From: Kosakonia oryzae
GTDB taxonomy: Bacteria > Pseudomonadota > Gammaproteobacteria > Enterobacterales > Enterobacteriaceae
Direction of reading: 5' to 3'
Length of the DNA: 64,000 bases
Assembly (NCBI RefSeq): GCF_001658025.2
Contig: NZ_CP014007.2
Coordinates: forward strand, 310,001 to 374,000
A program made the translations under genes and the position numbers. Shown here in pieces: positions 25,258-34,794 of the stretch. The notes under the pieces were generated by a model. It did no database searches, had not been told where the DNA came from, and saw only the letters and a list, made by a program, of their open reading frames with translations. Every line of letters starts with the position of its first letter. The first letter of the stretch is position 1.

Positions 25258-26184
25258 ATGTCCGAGCAGTTTCTCTATTTTGTGCAGCAGATGTTTAACG
25301 GCGTAACGCTGGGAAGCACCTATGCATTGATCGCCATTGGTTACACCATGGTTTACGGCATTATCGGCATGATCAACTTCGCCCACGGCGAGGTTTACAT
25401 GATCGGTAGTTATGTCTCCTTTATGATCATCGCCGCGCTGATGATGATGGGCATCGACAGTAGCTGGCTGCTGGTCGCCGCCGGTTTTGTTGGCGCCATC
25501 GTGATCGCCAGCGCATACGGCTGGAGCATCGAACGGGTGGCCTATCGCCCGGTGCGTAACTCCAAGCGCCTGATTGCGCTGATCTCCGCCATCGGCATGT
25601 CCATCTTCCTGCAAAACTACGTCAGCCTGACCGAAGGTTCGCGCGATGTGGCGCTGCCGAGCCTGTTCAACGGCCAGTGGATTGTCGGCAGCAGCGAAAA
25701 CTTCTCTGCTTCCATCACCACCATGCAGTTGGTGATCTGGATTGTGACTTTCGTGGCGATGCTGGCGCTGACGCTGTTTATCCGCTACTCCCGTATGGGC
25801 CGCGCCTGCCGCGCCTGTGCTGAAGATCTGAAAATGGCCAGCTTGCTGGGGATTAACACTGACCGCGTTATCGCGCTGACCTTCGTGATCGGTGCCGCAA
25901 TGGCGGCGGTGGCTGGCGTATTGCTGGGCCAGTTCTACGGCGTGATCAACCCCTACATCGGCTTTATGGCCGGGATGAAAGCGTTCACCGCAGCGGTGCT
26001 GGGCGGTATTGGCAGCATTCCTGGTGCGATGATCGGCGGGCTGATCCTCGGCGTTACCGAATCGCTCTGCTCTGCGTATCTCAGTACGGAATATAAAGAT
26101 GTGGTCTCGTTCGCGCTGTTGATCGTGGTGCTGCTGGTGATGCCTACCGGTATCCTCGGCCGCCCGGAGGTGGAAAAAGTATGA
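25258..26184 (+). CDS. livH: LivH, branched-chain amino-acid ABC permease
   Basis: 308-residue inner-membrane permease of the LIV-I/LS system, eight hydrophobic segments. It carries the family blocks [27 protein letters not shown] near the N-terminus and [21 protein letters not shown] near the C-terminus (the EAA-like ATPase contact). The stop overlaps the livM start by four bases (ATGA), so it is translationally coupled to its partner permease. Confidence 0.96.
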   Translation: MSEQFLYFVQQMFNGVTLGSTYALIAIGYTMVYGIIGMINFAHGEVYMIGSYVSFMIIAALMMMGIDSSWLLVAAGFVGAIVIASAYGWSIERVAYRPVRNSKRLIALISAIGMSIFLQNYVSLTEGSRDVALPSLFNGQWIVGSSENFSASITTMQLVIWIVTFVAMLALTLFIRYSRMGRACRACAEDLKMASLLGINTDRVIALTFVIGAAMAAVAGVLLGQFYGVINPYIGFMAGMKAFTAAVLGGIGSIPGAMIGGLILGVTESLCSAYLSTEYKDVVSFALLIVVLLVMPTGILGRPEVEKV

Positions 26185-27458
26185 AACCGATGCATTTTGC
26201 GATGGCGCTGCTTTCCGCCGCAATGTTCTTCGTGCTGGCTGGCGTTTTTATGGGTGTCCAGCTTGAGCTGGATGGCACCAAATTGGTGGTGAACACCGCG
26301 GCGGATATCCGCTGGCAGTGGATCATCATCGGTACTGCAGTAGTCTTTTTCTTCCAGTTGCTGCGACCGCTGTTACAGAAAAGCCTGCGCGGTGTTTCCG
26401 GTCCGAAATTCGTTCTGCCGGCAATTGATGGCTCGACGGTAAAACAGAAACTGTTCCTGCTGGCGCTGCTGGTTATCGCCGTGGCGTGGCCGTTTGTTGT
26501 ATCGCGCGGCACGGTGGATATCGCCACCATGACGATGATTTATATCATCCTCGGCCTTGGGCTGAACGTAGTGGTGGGGCTTTCCGGCCTGCTGGTGCTG
26601 GGCTACGGCGGTTTTTACGCCATCGGTGCCTATACCTTCGCGCTCTTGAACCACTATTACGGGCTGGGTTTCTGGACCTGCCTGCCGCTGGCGGGGCTGG
26701 TTTCCGCTGCTGCCGGGTTCCTGCTGGGCTTCCCGGTGTTGCGTCTGCGCGGCGACTATCTGGCGATTGTGACGCTCGGCTTCGGTGAAATCGTGCGTAT
26801 CCTGCTGCTGAATAACACCGAAATTACCGGTGGCCCGAACGGCATCAGCCAGATCCCGAAACCGACGCTGTTCGGCCTGGAATTCAGCCGTACCGCGCGT
26901 GAAGGCGGCTGGGATACTTTCAGCAACTTCTTCCATGTGTCCTATGATCCGAACGACCGCGTGGTTTTCCTCTATCTGGTCGCGCTGTTGCTGGTTGTGG
27001 TCACGCTGTTTGTCATTAACCGCCTGCTGCGTATGCCGCTTGGCCGCGCGTGGGAAGCGCTGCGTGAAGATGAAATCGCCTGCCGCTCGCTGGGCCTGAA
27101 TCCGACGCGCATCAAGCTGACCGCTTTTACCATCAGCGCCGCGTTTGCCGGTTTTGCCGGAACGCTGTTCGCTGCCCGCCAGGGTTTTGTCAGCCCGGAA
27201 TCCTTCACCTTTGCCGAATCTGCCTTTGTGCTGGCGATCGTGGTGCTGGGCGGTATGGGCTCACAGTTTGCGGTTATTCTCGCGGCCATCCTGCTGGTGG
27301 TTTCCCGCGAGTTGATGCGTGATTTCAATGAATACAGCATGTTGATGCTGGGTGGTTTGATGGTACTGATGATGATTTGGCGTCCGCAAGGCTTGCTGCC
27401 GATGACCCGTCCGCAGTTGAAATTGAAAAACGGGCAAGCGAAAGGAGAGCAGGCATGA
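26181..27458 (+). CDS. livM: LivM, branched-chain amino-acid ABC permease
   Basis: 425-residue permease, partner of LivH. An N-terminal extension of about 90 residues with two or three extra helices precedes the conserved core beginning [29 protein letters not shown]. The conserved cytoplasmic loop [23 protein letters not shown] contacts the ATPases. Its stop overlaps the livG start (ATGA). Confidence 0.96.
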   Translation: MKPMHFAMALLSAAMFFVLAGVFMGVQLELDGTKLVVNTAADIRWQWIIIGTAVVFFFQLLRPLLQKSLRGVSGPKFVLPAIDGSTVKQKLFLLALLVIAVAWPFVVSRGTVDIATMTMIYIILGLGLNVVVGLSGLLVLGYGGFYAIGAYTFALLNHYYGLGFWTCLPLAGLVSAAAGFLLGFPVLRLRGDYLAIVTLGFGEIVRILLLNNTEITGGPNGISQIPKPTLFGLEFSRTAREGGWDTFSNFFHVSYDPNDRVVFLYLVALLLVVVTLFVINRLLRMPLGRAWEALREDEIACRSLGLNPTRIKLTAFTISAAFAGFAGTLFAARQGFVSPESFTFAESAFVLAIVVLGGMGSQFAVILAAILLVVSRELMRDFNEYSMLMLGGLMVLMMIWRPQGLLPMTRPQLKLKNGQAKGEQA

Positions 27459-28222
27459 GTCAGCCATTGTTATCCGTAAACGGTCTGATGATGCGCTTCG
27501 GCGGTCTGCTGGCGGTGAACAACGTCGCGCTGGATCTGCATCCACAAGAGATCGTTTCGCTGATTGGTCCGAACGGTGCGGGGAAAACCACCGTATTTAA
27601 CTGCCTGACCGGTTTCTATAAACCGACCGGCGGCACCATTATGCTGCGTGATAAGCACCTCGAAGGGTTGCCGGGCCAGCAAATCGCGCGGATGGGCGTG
27701 GTGCGTACTTTCCAGCACGTGCGCCTGTTCCGTGAAATGACGGTGATTGAGAACCTGCTGGTTGGCCAGCATCAGCAACTGAAAACCGGCGTCTTTTCTG
27801 GCCTGCTGAAAACCCCGGCGTTCCGCCGCGCGCAAAGTGAAGCGCTGGATCGCGCCGCAGTGTGGCTGGAGCGTATCGGTTTGTTAGCCCACGCTAACCG
27901 CCAGGCCAGTAACCTGGCTTACGGCGATCAGCGTCGTCTGGAGATCGTCCGCTGCATGGTAACGCAGCCGGAGATCCTGATGCTCGACGAACCGGCGGCC
28001 GGTCTGAACCCGAAAGAGACCAAAGAGCTGGACGAATTGATCGTCGAGCTGCGTAACAACCACAACACCACCATTCTGCTGATTGAGCACGATATGAAAC
28101 TGGTGATGGGGATTTCCGACAGGATTTATGTGGTGAACCAGGGGACGCCGCTGGCGAACGGGACGCCGGAAGAGATCCGTAACAATCCGGACGTGATCCG
28201 CGCATACCTGGGTGAGGCATAA
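27455..28222 (+). CDS. livG: LivG, branched-chain amino-acid ABC ATPase
   Basis: 255-residue ATPase with Walker [10 protein letters not shown], signature [15 protein letters not shown], and Walker [14 protein letters not shown]. The insert between Walker A and signature ([18 protein letters not shown]) is the LivG-type one. Started at the ATG overlapping the livM stop with AAAGGAGAG upstream; a longer frame from 27377 is inside livM and rejected. Works as a heterodimer with LivF. Confidence 0.96.
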   Translation: MSQPLLSVNGLMMRFGGLLAVNNVALDLHPQEIVSLIGPNGAGKTTVFNCLTGFYKPTGGTIMLRDKHLEGLPGQQIARMGVVRTFQHVRLFREMTVIENLLVGQHQQLKTGVFSGLLKTPAFRRAQSEALDRAAVWLERIGLLAHANRQASNLAYGDQRRLEIVRCMVTQPEILMLDEPAAGLNPKETKELDELIVELRNNHNTTILLIEHDMKLVMGISDRIYVVNQGTPLANGTPEEIRNNPDVIRAYLGEA

Positions 28223-28223
28223 G

Positions 28224-28937
28224 ATGGAAAAAGTGATGTTATCTTTTGACAAAGTCAGCGCCCACTACGGCAAGATTCAGGCGCTGCACGATGTCAGTCT
28301 GCACATTAATCAGGGGGAAATCGTGACCCTGATCGGCGCAAACGGCGCGGGCAAAACCACCCTGCTGGGCACCCTGTGCGGCGATCCGCGCGCGAGCAGC
28401 GGGCGCATTGTATTTGACGGCAAAGAGATCACCGACTGGCAGACCGCGAAAATCATGCGTGAAGCGGTGGCGATTGTGCCGGAAGGGCGTCGCGTCTTCT
28501 CACGGATGACCGTGGAAGAGAACCTGGCGATGGGCGGTTTCTTCGCCGATCGCGAACAGTTCCAGAGCCGCATTGAGCGGGTTTATGCGCTGTTCCCACG
28601 TCTGCATGAACGGCGTATTCAGCGTGCGGGCACCATGTCCGGCGGCGAGCAGCAGATGCTGGCGATTGGCCGCGCGCTGATGAGCCAGCCGCGTTTGCTG
28701 CTGCTGGATGAACCGTCGCTGGGCCTGGCGCCCATCATCATTCAGCAAATCTTCGACACTATCGAGCAACTGCGTAAAGAGGGAATGACCATCTTCCTGG
28801 TGGAGCAGAACGCCAACCAGGCGCTGAAGCTCGCCGATCGCGGTTACGTGCTGGAGAACGGCCACGTGGTGCTGGAAGATACCGGCGACGCGCTGCTGGC
28901 GAACGAAGCGGTGCGCAGCGCTTATCTCGGCGGGTAA
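28224..28937 (+). CDS. livF: LivF, branched-chain amino-acid ABC ATPase
   Basis: 237-residue ATPase, identical in length to E. coli LivF. Walker A GANGAGKTT, signature GTMSGGEQQMLAIGRAL, Walker B LLLLDEPSLGLAP. The start at 28224 follows the livG stop by one base. Last gene of the operon; an intrinsic terminator follows. Confidence 0.96.
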   Translation: MEKVMLSFDKVSAHYGKIQALHDVSLHINQGEIVTLIGANGAGKTTLLGTLCGDPRASSGRIVFDGKEITDWQTAKIMREAVAIVPEGRRVFSRMTVEENLAMGGFFADREQFQSRIERVYALFPRLHERRIQRAGTMSGGEQQMLAIGRALMSQPRLLLLDEPSLGLAPIIIQQIFDTIEQLRKEGMTIFLVEQNANQALKLADRGYVLENGHVVLEDTGDALLANEAVRSAYLGG

Positions 28938-28960
28938 TGCCTTGAAGTAACCGAATTTAA

Positions 28961-28986
28961 ACCGGCCTCCAGGGGCCGGTTTTTTT
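28961..28986 (+). terminator. livKHMGF terminator
   Basis: ACCGGCC (28961-28967), short loop, GGCCGGT (28974-28980), then six further T's. It ends the liv operon. Confidence 0.9.
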
Positions 28987-29065
28987 ATCACACTTTATGC
29001 TGGCAAGTACTCTGGCGGCTTGTCGATATACCTGACAGGCTGAATCACCGGGCGATTCATGTAAT

Positions 29066-29098
29066 AAAAAGGCTTCTCTGCGACAGAGAAGCCTTTTT
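29066..29098. terminator. Second strong bidirectional hairpin between livF and ugpB
   Basis: Perfect 15-bp inverted repeat (AAAAAGGCTTCTCTG and its mirror around CGA), giving a U-tract on either strand. A smaller hairpin TGAATC/GATTCA precedes it at 29041-29059. With the livF terminator this makes three stem-loops in 140 bases, insulating ugp from liv. Confidence 0.85.
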
Positions 29099-29187
29099 AC
29101 CTTTACGGGCGGCGTCATGAATCGCCGATGAGCCGCCATTTTTCCGTCACCGTACCATCATCTTCGCGACATTTCCCTGACGCTTGA

Positions 29188-29240
29188 CTGTCATCTGATT
29201 GTAATTAAAAGGTTATTTTTCTGTCATTCGAGCGTGTCAT
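29188..29240 (+). promoter_or_regulatory. Pho-box-like sites upstream of ugpB
   Basis: CTGTCATCTGATTGTAAT (29188-29205) matches the 18-base Pho box as CTGTCAT, four bases, TTGTAAT. A second CTGTCAT starts at 29221 and a GTGTCAT at 29234, less regularly spaced. PhoB activation of ugp is known in E. coli. Confidence 0.7.
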
Positions 29241-29301
29241 GTTACCTCGCGAGCATAAAAACGCGTGATATCGCGCATCCCGCATAACAAGAGAGATCAC
29301 A

Positions 29302-30618
29302 ATGACAACGTTACGGCATACCGCTTTGGGTCTGGCTATGGGGTTAGTTTTTGCAGGCAACGCCATGGCTGCAACCACCATTCCGTTCTGGCATTCGATG
29401 GAAGGGGAGTTAGGCAAAGAAGTTGACTCCCTGGCGCAACGTTTCAATGACACACACCCGGATTACAAAATTGTTCCGGTTTACAAAGGCAACTATGAGC
29501 AGAGCCTGAGCGCAGGTATCGCTGCGTTCCGTACCGGTAACGCGCCTGCCATTTTGCAGGTTTATGAAGTGGGTACCGCCACCATGATGGCGTCCAAAGC
29601 GATCAAGCCGGTGTATCAAGTATTTAAAGATGCCGGTATCAACTTTGATGAAAGCCAGTTCGTGCCAACTGTTGCCGGTTATTACACCGATTCTAAATCC
29701 GGCCATCTGCTTTCTCAGCCGTTTAACAGCTCCACGCCGGTGCTGTACTACAACAAAGACGCCTTCAAAAAAGCCGGTTTAGATCCGGAACAGCCGCCAA
29801 AAACCTGGCAGGATCTGGCCGCTTATACCGAGAAGCTGAAAGCGGCCGGAATGAAATGCGGTTACGCCAGCGGCTGGCAGGGTTGGATCCAGATTGAAAA
29901 CTTCAGCGCCTGGCACGGTCTGCCGGTGGCGACCAAAAATAACGGCTTCGACGGTACTGATGCGGTGCTGGAGTTCAACAAGCCAGAGCAGGTGAAACAT
30001 ATCGCCATGCTGGAAGAGCTGAACAAGAAGGGCGATTTCAGCTACTTCGGGCGTAAAGACGAATCTACCGAGAAGTTTTACAACGGTGATTGCGCCATTA
30101 CCACGGCTTCTTCCGGTTCACTGGCGGATATTCGTCACTACGCCAAATTCAACTACGGCGTGGGCATGATGCCTTACGACGCTGACGTGAAAGGCGCGCC
30201 GCAGAACGCCATCATTGGCGGAGCCAGCCTGTGGGTGATGCAGGGTAAAGATAAGGAGACCTACAAAGGCGTGGCGCAGTTCCTCGACTTCCTGACGAAA
30301 CCGGAAATTGCTGCCGAATGGCACCAGAAAACCGGTTACCTGCCGATCACTACTGCCGCTTACGATTTGACCCGCAAGCAGGGCTTCTATGACAAAAACC
30401 CGGGCGCTGATATCGCGACGCGTCAGATGCTGAACAAGCCGCCGTTGGCCTTCACCAAAGGTCTGCGTCTGGGCAACATGCCGCAGATCCGCAGTATTGT
30501 CGATGAAGAGCTGGAAAGCGTGTGGACCGGTAAGAAAACCCCGCAACAGGCGCTGGATTCTGCCGTTGAGCGTGGTAACCAACTGCTGCGCCGTTTCGAG
30601 CAGTCAACGAAGTCCTAA
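29302..30618 (+). CDS. ugpB: UgpB, glycerol-3-phosphate/glycerophosphocholine binding protein
   Basis: 438-residue periplasmic binding protein, E. coli length. Signal peptide [23 protein letters not shown] cleaved before [12 protein letters not shown]. Ligand-site blocks SASSG-like [11 protein letters not shown] and [11 protein letters not shown] are present. It feeds UgpAEC, bringing in glycerol-3-phosphate and glycerophosphodiesters as phosphate sources when phosphate is scarce. Followed by a pair of REP units before ugpA. Confidence 0.96.
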   Translation: MTTLRHTALGLAMGLVFAGNAMAATTIPFWHSMEGELGKEVDSLAQRFNDTHPDYKIVPVYKGNYEQSLSAGIAAFRTGNAPAILQVYEVGTATMMASKAIKPVYQVFKDAGINFDESQFVPTVAGYYTDSKSGHLLSQPFNSSTPVLYYNKDAFKKAGLDPEQPPKTWQDLAAYTEKLKAAGMKCGYASGWQGWIQIENFSAWHGLPVATKNNGFDGTDAVLEFNKPEQVKHIAMLEELNKKGDFSYFGRKDESTEKFYNGDCAITTASSGSLADIRHYAKFNYGVGMMPYDADVKGAPQNAIIGGASLWVMQGKDKETYKGVAQFLDFLTKPEIAAEWHQKTGYLPITTAAYDLTRKQGFYDKNPGADIATRQMLNKPPLAFTKGLRLGNMPQIRSIVDEELESVWTGKKTPQQALDSAVERGNQLLRRFEQSTKS

Positions 30619-30626
30619 TGTAGAAA

Positions 30627-30698
30627 TGCCGGGTGGTGGCTTTGCCTTACCCGGCCTGCACATGCTTGCAGGCCGAATAAGCGGAGCGCCGCCCGACA
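30627..30698. repeat. BIME: two inverted REP units between ugpB and ugpA
   Basis: First REP at 30627-30660 (TGCCGGGTGGTGG ... ACCCGGCCTGCA), second in inverse orientation at 30667-30698 (TGCAGGCCGAATAAGCG ... GCCGCCCGACA). Inside an operon such hairpins usually block 3' exonucleases and keep the upstream cistron mRNA, here the abundant binding protein, more stable than the permease part. Confidence 0.85.
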
Positions 30699-30719
30699 CG
30701 GTTCAGGAAGCAAATCGCA

Positions 30720-31607
30720 ATGTCATCATCCCGTCCGGTGTTCCGCTCGCGCTGGCTGCCCTATTTGCTGGTTGCCCCGCAACTGATCATCACCATTATT
30801 TTCTTTATCTGGCCTGCGGGCGAAGCGTTGTGGTACTCGGTACAAAGCGTGGATCCGTTCGGGCTTTCCAGCCAGTTTGTCGGGCTGGACAACTTTATCG
30901 CACTGTTTCATGACGGCTACTATCTGGATTCGTTCTGGACCACGATGCGTTTTAGCGCGCTGGTGACCTTTAGCGGCCTGTTTGTCTCGCTGTTTTTTGC
31001 GGCGCTGGTGGACAACGTGGTGCGCGGCAGCCGTATCTACCAGACGCTAATGTTGCTGCCTTATGCGGTTGCGCCAGCCGTTGCCGCCGTACTGTGGATC
31101 TTCCTGTTTAACCCCGGGCGCGGGTTGATTACCCATTTTCTGGAACAGTTCGGCTACAACTGGAACCACGCGCAAAACAGCGGCCAGGCGATGTTTCTGG
31201 TGGTTTTCACCTCGGTGTGGCAGCAGATCAGCTACAACTTCCTGTTCTTTTTCGCTGCGCTGCAATCGATTCCCCGCTCGCTGGTCGAGGCGGCGGCTAT
31301 TGATGGCGCCGGGCCGGTTCGCCGCTTCTTCAAACTGTCGCTGCCGCTCATCGCGCCGGTCAGTTTCTTCCTGCTGGTGGTGAACCTCGTTTACGCCTTC
31401 TTCGATACCTTCCCGGTGATTGATGCCGCGACCGCTGGTGGCCCGGTGCAGGCAACCACGACGTTGATTTATAAGATCTACCGCGAAGGGTTTGTCGGCC
31501 TGGATCTTTCTGCTTCGGCGGCGCAGTCGGTGGTGCTGATGGTGCTGGTAATTGTGCTGACGGTTATCCAGTTTCGCTATGTTGAACGTAAGGTGCGCTA
31601 CCAATGA
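30720..31607 (+). CDS. ugpA: UgpA, sn-glycerol-3-phosphate ABC permease
   Basis: 295-residue permease of the MalF type with six main helices. The EAA loop reads [24 protein letters not shown] (partial: [15 protein letters not shown]). E. coli UgpA has the same length. ATG at 30720 follows CAGGAAG; stop overlaps ugpE by four bases. Confidence 0.95.
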   Translation: MSSSRPVFRSRWLPYLLVAPQLIITIIFFIWPAGEALWYSVQSVDPFGLSSQFVGLDNFIALFHDGYYLDSFWTTMRFSALVTFSGLFVSLFFAALVDNVVRGSRIYQTLMLLPYAVAPAVAAVLWIFLFNPGRGLITHFLEQFGYNWNHAQNSGQAMFLVVFTSVWQQISYNFLFFFAALQSIPRSLVEAAAIDGAGPVRRFFKLSLPLIAPVSFFLLVVNLVYAFFDTFPVIDAATAGGPVQATTTLIYKIYREGFVGLDLSASAAQSVVLMVLVIVLTVIQFRYVERKVRYQ

Positions 31608-32449
31608 TTGAGAATCGCCCCGGATTGGCGCTGTTCAGCCATATCATGCTTATTCTCGGTGTCGCCGTGGTGCTGTTTCCGCTGTATGTCGCCTTCGTGA
31701 CCGCGACGCTGGATATCAACGCCGTCTATGACACACCGATGACCTTAATTCCCGGTACTCACCTGTGGGAAAACCTGCGCAACATCTGGATGAACGGCGT
31801 CGGCGTAAACAGCGCGCCATTCTGGCTGATGCTGACCAACAGCTTCATCATGGCGCTGGCGATCACGGTGGGCAAAATCACGGTGTCGATGCTGTCGGCT
31901 TTCGCCATCGTCTGGTTCCGCTTTCCGCTGCGTAACCTCTTCTTCTGGATGATTTTCATCACCTTAATGCTGCCTGTCGAGGTGCGTATTTTCCCGACGG
32001 TAGAAGTGATCGCCAACCTGAAAATGCTCGACAGCTACACCGGTCTGACGTTGCCGCTGATGGCGTCGGCCACCGCAACATTCCTGTTCCGCCAGTTCTT
32101 TATGACCCTGCCGGATGAACTGCTGGAAGCCGCGCGCATTGATGGCGCCTCGCCAATGCGCTTTTTCCGCGACATTGTGCTGCCGCTTTCCAAAACCAAC
32201 CTGGCAGCGCTGTTCGTGATCACCTTTATCTACGGCTGGAACCAGTATTTGTGGCCGCTGTTGATTATCAACGACGTAAACCTCGGCACCGCCGTGGCAG
32301 GCGTGAAAGGCATGATTGCCAGCGGTGAAGGCACCACGCAATGGAACCAGGTGATGGCAGCGATGCTGCTGACGTTGATCCCCCCGGTCGTTATCGTTTT
32401 AGCCATGCAGCGCGCGTTTGTGCGTGGTTTAGTGGACAGTGAGAAATAA
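31604..32449 (+). CDS. ugpE: UgpE, sn-glycerol-3-phosphate ABC permease
   Basis: 281-residue permease of the MalG type, E. coli length, with the EAA loop [14 protein letters not shown]. Pairs with UgpA in the membrane. Translationally coupled to ugpA by ATGA overlap; ugpC follows after one base. Confidence 0.95.
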   Translation: MIENRPGLALFSHIMLILGVAVVLFPLYVAFVTATLDINAVYDTPMTLIPGTHLWENLRNIWMNGVGVNSAPFWLMLTNSFIMALAITVGKITVSMLSAFAIVWFRFPLRNLFFWMIFITLMLPVEVRIFPTVEVIANLKMLDSYTGLTLPLMASATATFLFRQFFMTLPDELLEAARIDGASPMRFFRDIVLPLSKTNLAALFVITFIYGWNQYLWPLLIINDVNLGTAVAGVKGMIASGEGTTQWNQVMAAMLLTLIPPVVIVLAMQRAFVRGLVDSEK

Positions 32450-32450
32450 G

Positions 32451-33524
32451 ATGGCAGGTTTAAAATTACAGGCTGTAACCAAAAGCTGGGACAGCGGCAA
32501 AACACAGGTGATTCAACCGCTGACGCTGGACGTTTCGGACGGTGAATTTATCGTGATGGTTGGCCCGTCGGGCTGCGGGAAATCAACGTTGCTGCGTATG
32601 GTTGCCGGGCTGGAGCGCGTCTCCAGCGGCGATATCTGGATCGACACCCAGCGCGTGACCGAAAAGGAGCCGAAAGATCGCGGTATTGCGATGGTGTTCC
32701 AGAACTATGCGCTCTACCCGCATATGAGTGTGGAAGAGAACATGGCGTGGGGGCTGAAAATTCGCGGTATGGGCAAAGCGCACATTGCCGGTCGGGTGGC
32801 GGAGGCGGCGCGTATTCTTGAACTGGATGGTTTATTGAAGCGCCGTCCGCGCGAGTTGTCCGGCGGCCAGCGTCAGCGAGTAGCAATGGGCCGCGCCATT
32901 GTACGCGATCCGGCGGTGTTTCTTTTTGATGAACCGCTGTCGAACCTCGATGCTAAATTGCGCGTGCAGATGCGTCTGGAGTTACAACAACTGCATCGTC
33001 GCCTGAACACCACTTCGCTGTATGTCACGCACGATCAGGTTGAAGCGATGACGCTGGCGCAACGCGTGCTGGTGATGAATAAAGGCGTGGCTGAACAAAT
33101 TGGTACGCCGGTGGAAGTGTATGAAAAACCCGCCAGCCGTTTTGTGGCGAGCTTTATCGGTAGCCCGGCGATGAACCTGCTGGAGGGCCGCATCAATAGC
33201 GAGGGCACCCATTTTGATCTGGGAAGCGGTATGGCGTTGCCGATCAACTGGTACTATCGCGGCTACGCCGGGCGCAAAATGACGCTGGGTATCCGCCCGG
33301 AACATATTGCGTTAAGCTCACAGGCCGAAGGTGGCGTTCCGCTGGTGATGGAGACGCTGGAGATGCTCGGTGCAGATAATCTGGCGCATGGTCGCTGGGG
33401 CGAGCAGAAGCTGGTGGTTCGTTTATCGCATTACGAACGCCCGGCTGTGGGCAGCACGTTGTGGCTGCATCTGCCGGAAAATCACCTGCACTTATTTGAT
33501 GGTGAAACAGGACAACGCGTATGA
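32451..33524 (+). CDS. ugpC: UgpC, sn-glycerol-3-phosphate ABC ATPase
   Basis: 357-residue ATPase of the MalK/CUT1 type. Walker [10 protein letters not shown], signature [14 protein letters not shown], Walker [17 protein letters not shown], and a C-terminal regulatory domain of about 120 residues. Starts at the ATG at 32451 right after the ugpE stop; the 12-base longer frame is not supported. The stop overlaps ugpQ by four bases. Confidence 0.95.
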   Translation: MAGLKLQAVTKSWDSGKTQVIQPLTLDVSDGEFIVMVGPSGCGKSTLLRMVAGLERVSSGDIWIDTQRVTEKEPKDRGIAMVFQNYALYPHMSVEENMAWGLKIRGMGKAHIAGRVAEAARILELDGLLKRRPRELSGGQRQRVAMGRAIVRDPAVFLFDEPLSNLDAKLRVQMRLELQQLHRRLNTTSLYVTHDQVEAMTLAQRVLVMNKGVAEQIGTPVEVYEKPASRFVASFIGSPAMNLLEGRINSEGTHFDLGSGMALPINWYYRGYAGRKMTLGIRPEHIALSSQAEGGVPLVMETLEMLGADNLAHGRWGEQKLVVRLSHYERPAVGSTLWLHLPENHLHLFDGETGQRV

Positions 33525-34261
33525 GTAACTGGCCTTATCCCCATATTGTCGCCCATCGTGGCGGCGGGAAACTGGCACCGGAAAACACGCTGGCGGCAAT
33601 CGACGTCGGCGCGAGTTACGGGCATACCATGATTGAGTTCGATGCCAAGTTGTCGAAAGATGGCGAGATTTTCCTGCTGCATGACGACAACCTTGAGCGT
33701 ACCAGCAATGGCTGGGGCGTGGCGGGCGAACTGGCGTGGAATGATTTGCTGAAAGTGGATGCCGGCGGCTGGTTTAGCGGTGAATTCAAAGGCGAGCCGC
33801 TGCCGCTGCTTTCACAGGTGGCGGAGCGCTGCCGTCAGCACGGCATGATGGCGAATATCGAAATCAAACCCACCACCGGCACCGGTCCGCTGACCGGCAA
33901 AGTGGTGGCGCTGGCCGCCCGCGAATTATGGGCAGGCATGACCGCGCCATTGCTCTCTTCGTTTGAAATCGATGCGCTGGAAGCCGCGCAACAAGCCGCA
34001 CCGGAACTGCCGCGCGGCCTGTTGCTTGATGAGTGGCGCGATGACTGGCAGGAGCTGACCACGCGCCTCGGATGCGTCTCCATCCATCTCAATCACAAAC
34101 TGCTGGATGAAGCGCGGGTGCGCATGTTGCGCGACGCGGGCTTACACATTCTGGTTTACACCGTAAACCAGCCCGCGCGCGCTGCCGAGCTGTTGCGCTG
34201 GGGCGTGGACAGCATCTGCACCGATAAAATCGACGATATCGGGCCGAACTTCCGTTATTGA
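33521..34261 (+). CDS. ugpQ: UgpQ, cytosolic glycerophosphodiester phosphodiesterase
   Basis: 246-residue GDPD-family TIM barrel. Catalytic blocks [25 protein letters not shown] and [10 protein letters not shown] are intact, providing metal-binding Glu/Asp and the two His. It hydrolyses imported glycerophosphodiesters to glycerol-3-phosphate and the alcohol. Last gene of the ugp operon; its final seven bases overlap convergent yhhA. Confidence 0.95.
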   Translation: MSNWPYPHIVAHRGGGKLAPENTLAAIDVGASYGHTMIEFDAKLSKDGEIFLLHDDNLERTSNGWGVAGELAWNDLLKVDAGGWFSGEFKGEPLPLLSQVAERCRQHGMMANIEIKPTTGTGPLTGKVVALAARELWAGMTAPLLSSFEIDALEAAQQAAPELPRGLLLDEWRDDWQELTTRLGCVSIHLNHKLLDEARVRMLRDAGLHILVYTVNQPARAAELLRWGVDSICTDKIDDIGPNFRY

Positions 34262-34671
34262 GCGGTCGTCGACGGCGGCGTGCTTTGCAGCATGCTGCCG
34301 TTTTGATTCTGCGGCAGCATGTGCTGCTGCGTTGTCATCCCGCCAGAATCCGTTCCGCCGCTTAACATTCCGCTACCGGTATTCGGCAGCACCTGCTGGC
34401 CCTGGTTAAGCGCGCCGGGCTGCGCCTGTTTAATCCGCTGTGAGTTGTTATCCATTTGCGTTTGCAGATTTTGCTGTTGCAGGCGGCTTTGCGTCTGCTG
34501 CTGCTGCCTTAGCATGCCCTGCTGCTGTTGCTGCTGGTTGAGCATTTGCGTCTGCATCCGCTGTTGGCTGGGGATCACATACCCCGGCTGGTTTGGGTTA
34601 TTCGTCGGGTTTAGCGGCTGTGCAAAGGCGCTAAAAGGCAGCAGAGCCGCCAGAATCAGTAAATGTTTCAT
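34255..34671 (-). CDS. yhhA: YhhA, glutamine-rich periplasmic protein (DUF2756)
   Basis: 138 residues with a signal peptide [17 protein letters not shown] and a mature part dominated by glutamine, asparagine and methionine: runs such as QQQQQQ and [12 protein letters not shown] at about residues 45-75. It matches E. coli YhhA, DUF2756, function unknown. Low-complexity helical or disordered structure is expected. Starts 120 bases from ggt on the opposite strand; its end overlaps the ugpQ stop. Confidence 0.88.
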   Translation of the reverse strand: MKHLLILAALLPFSAFAQPLNPTNNPNQPGYVIPSQQRMQTQMLNQQQQQQGMLRQQQQTQSRLQQQNLQTQMDNNSQRIKQAQPGALNQGQQVLPNTGSGMLSGGTDSGGMTTQQHMLPQNQNGSMLQSTPPSTTAQ

Positions 34672-34794
34672 CGTTGTTCCCTCCTGTTGAGGCTTTCTTT
34701 CAGTTTACTTGCTTTCATTCATGAAAATGATTTTTTAAGAGTTGTGAACCAGGCTTAAGCGGGAACTGTAGCCCCTTACTCGGGAGTAATGACG

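Noticed and set aside
25207-26223. Long reading frame antisense to livH
   Set aside because: Shadow frame: rich in His, Gln and Asp, no motif, and livH on the other strand is fully explained.
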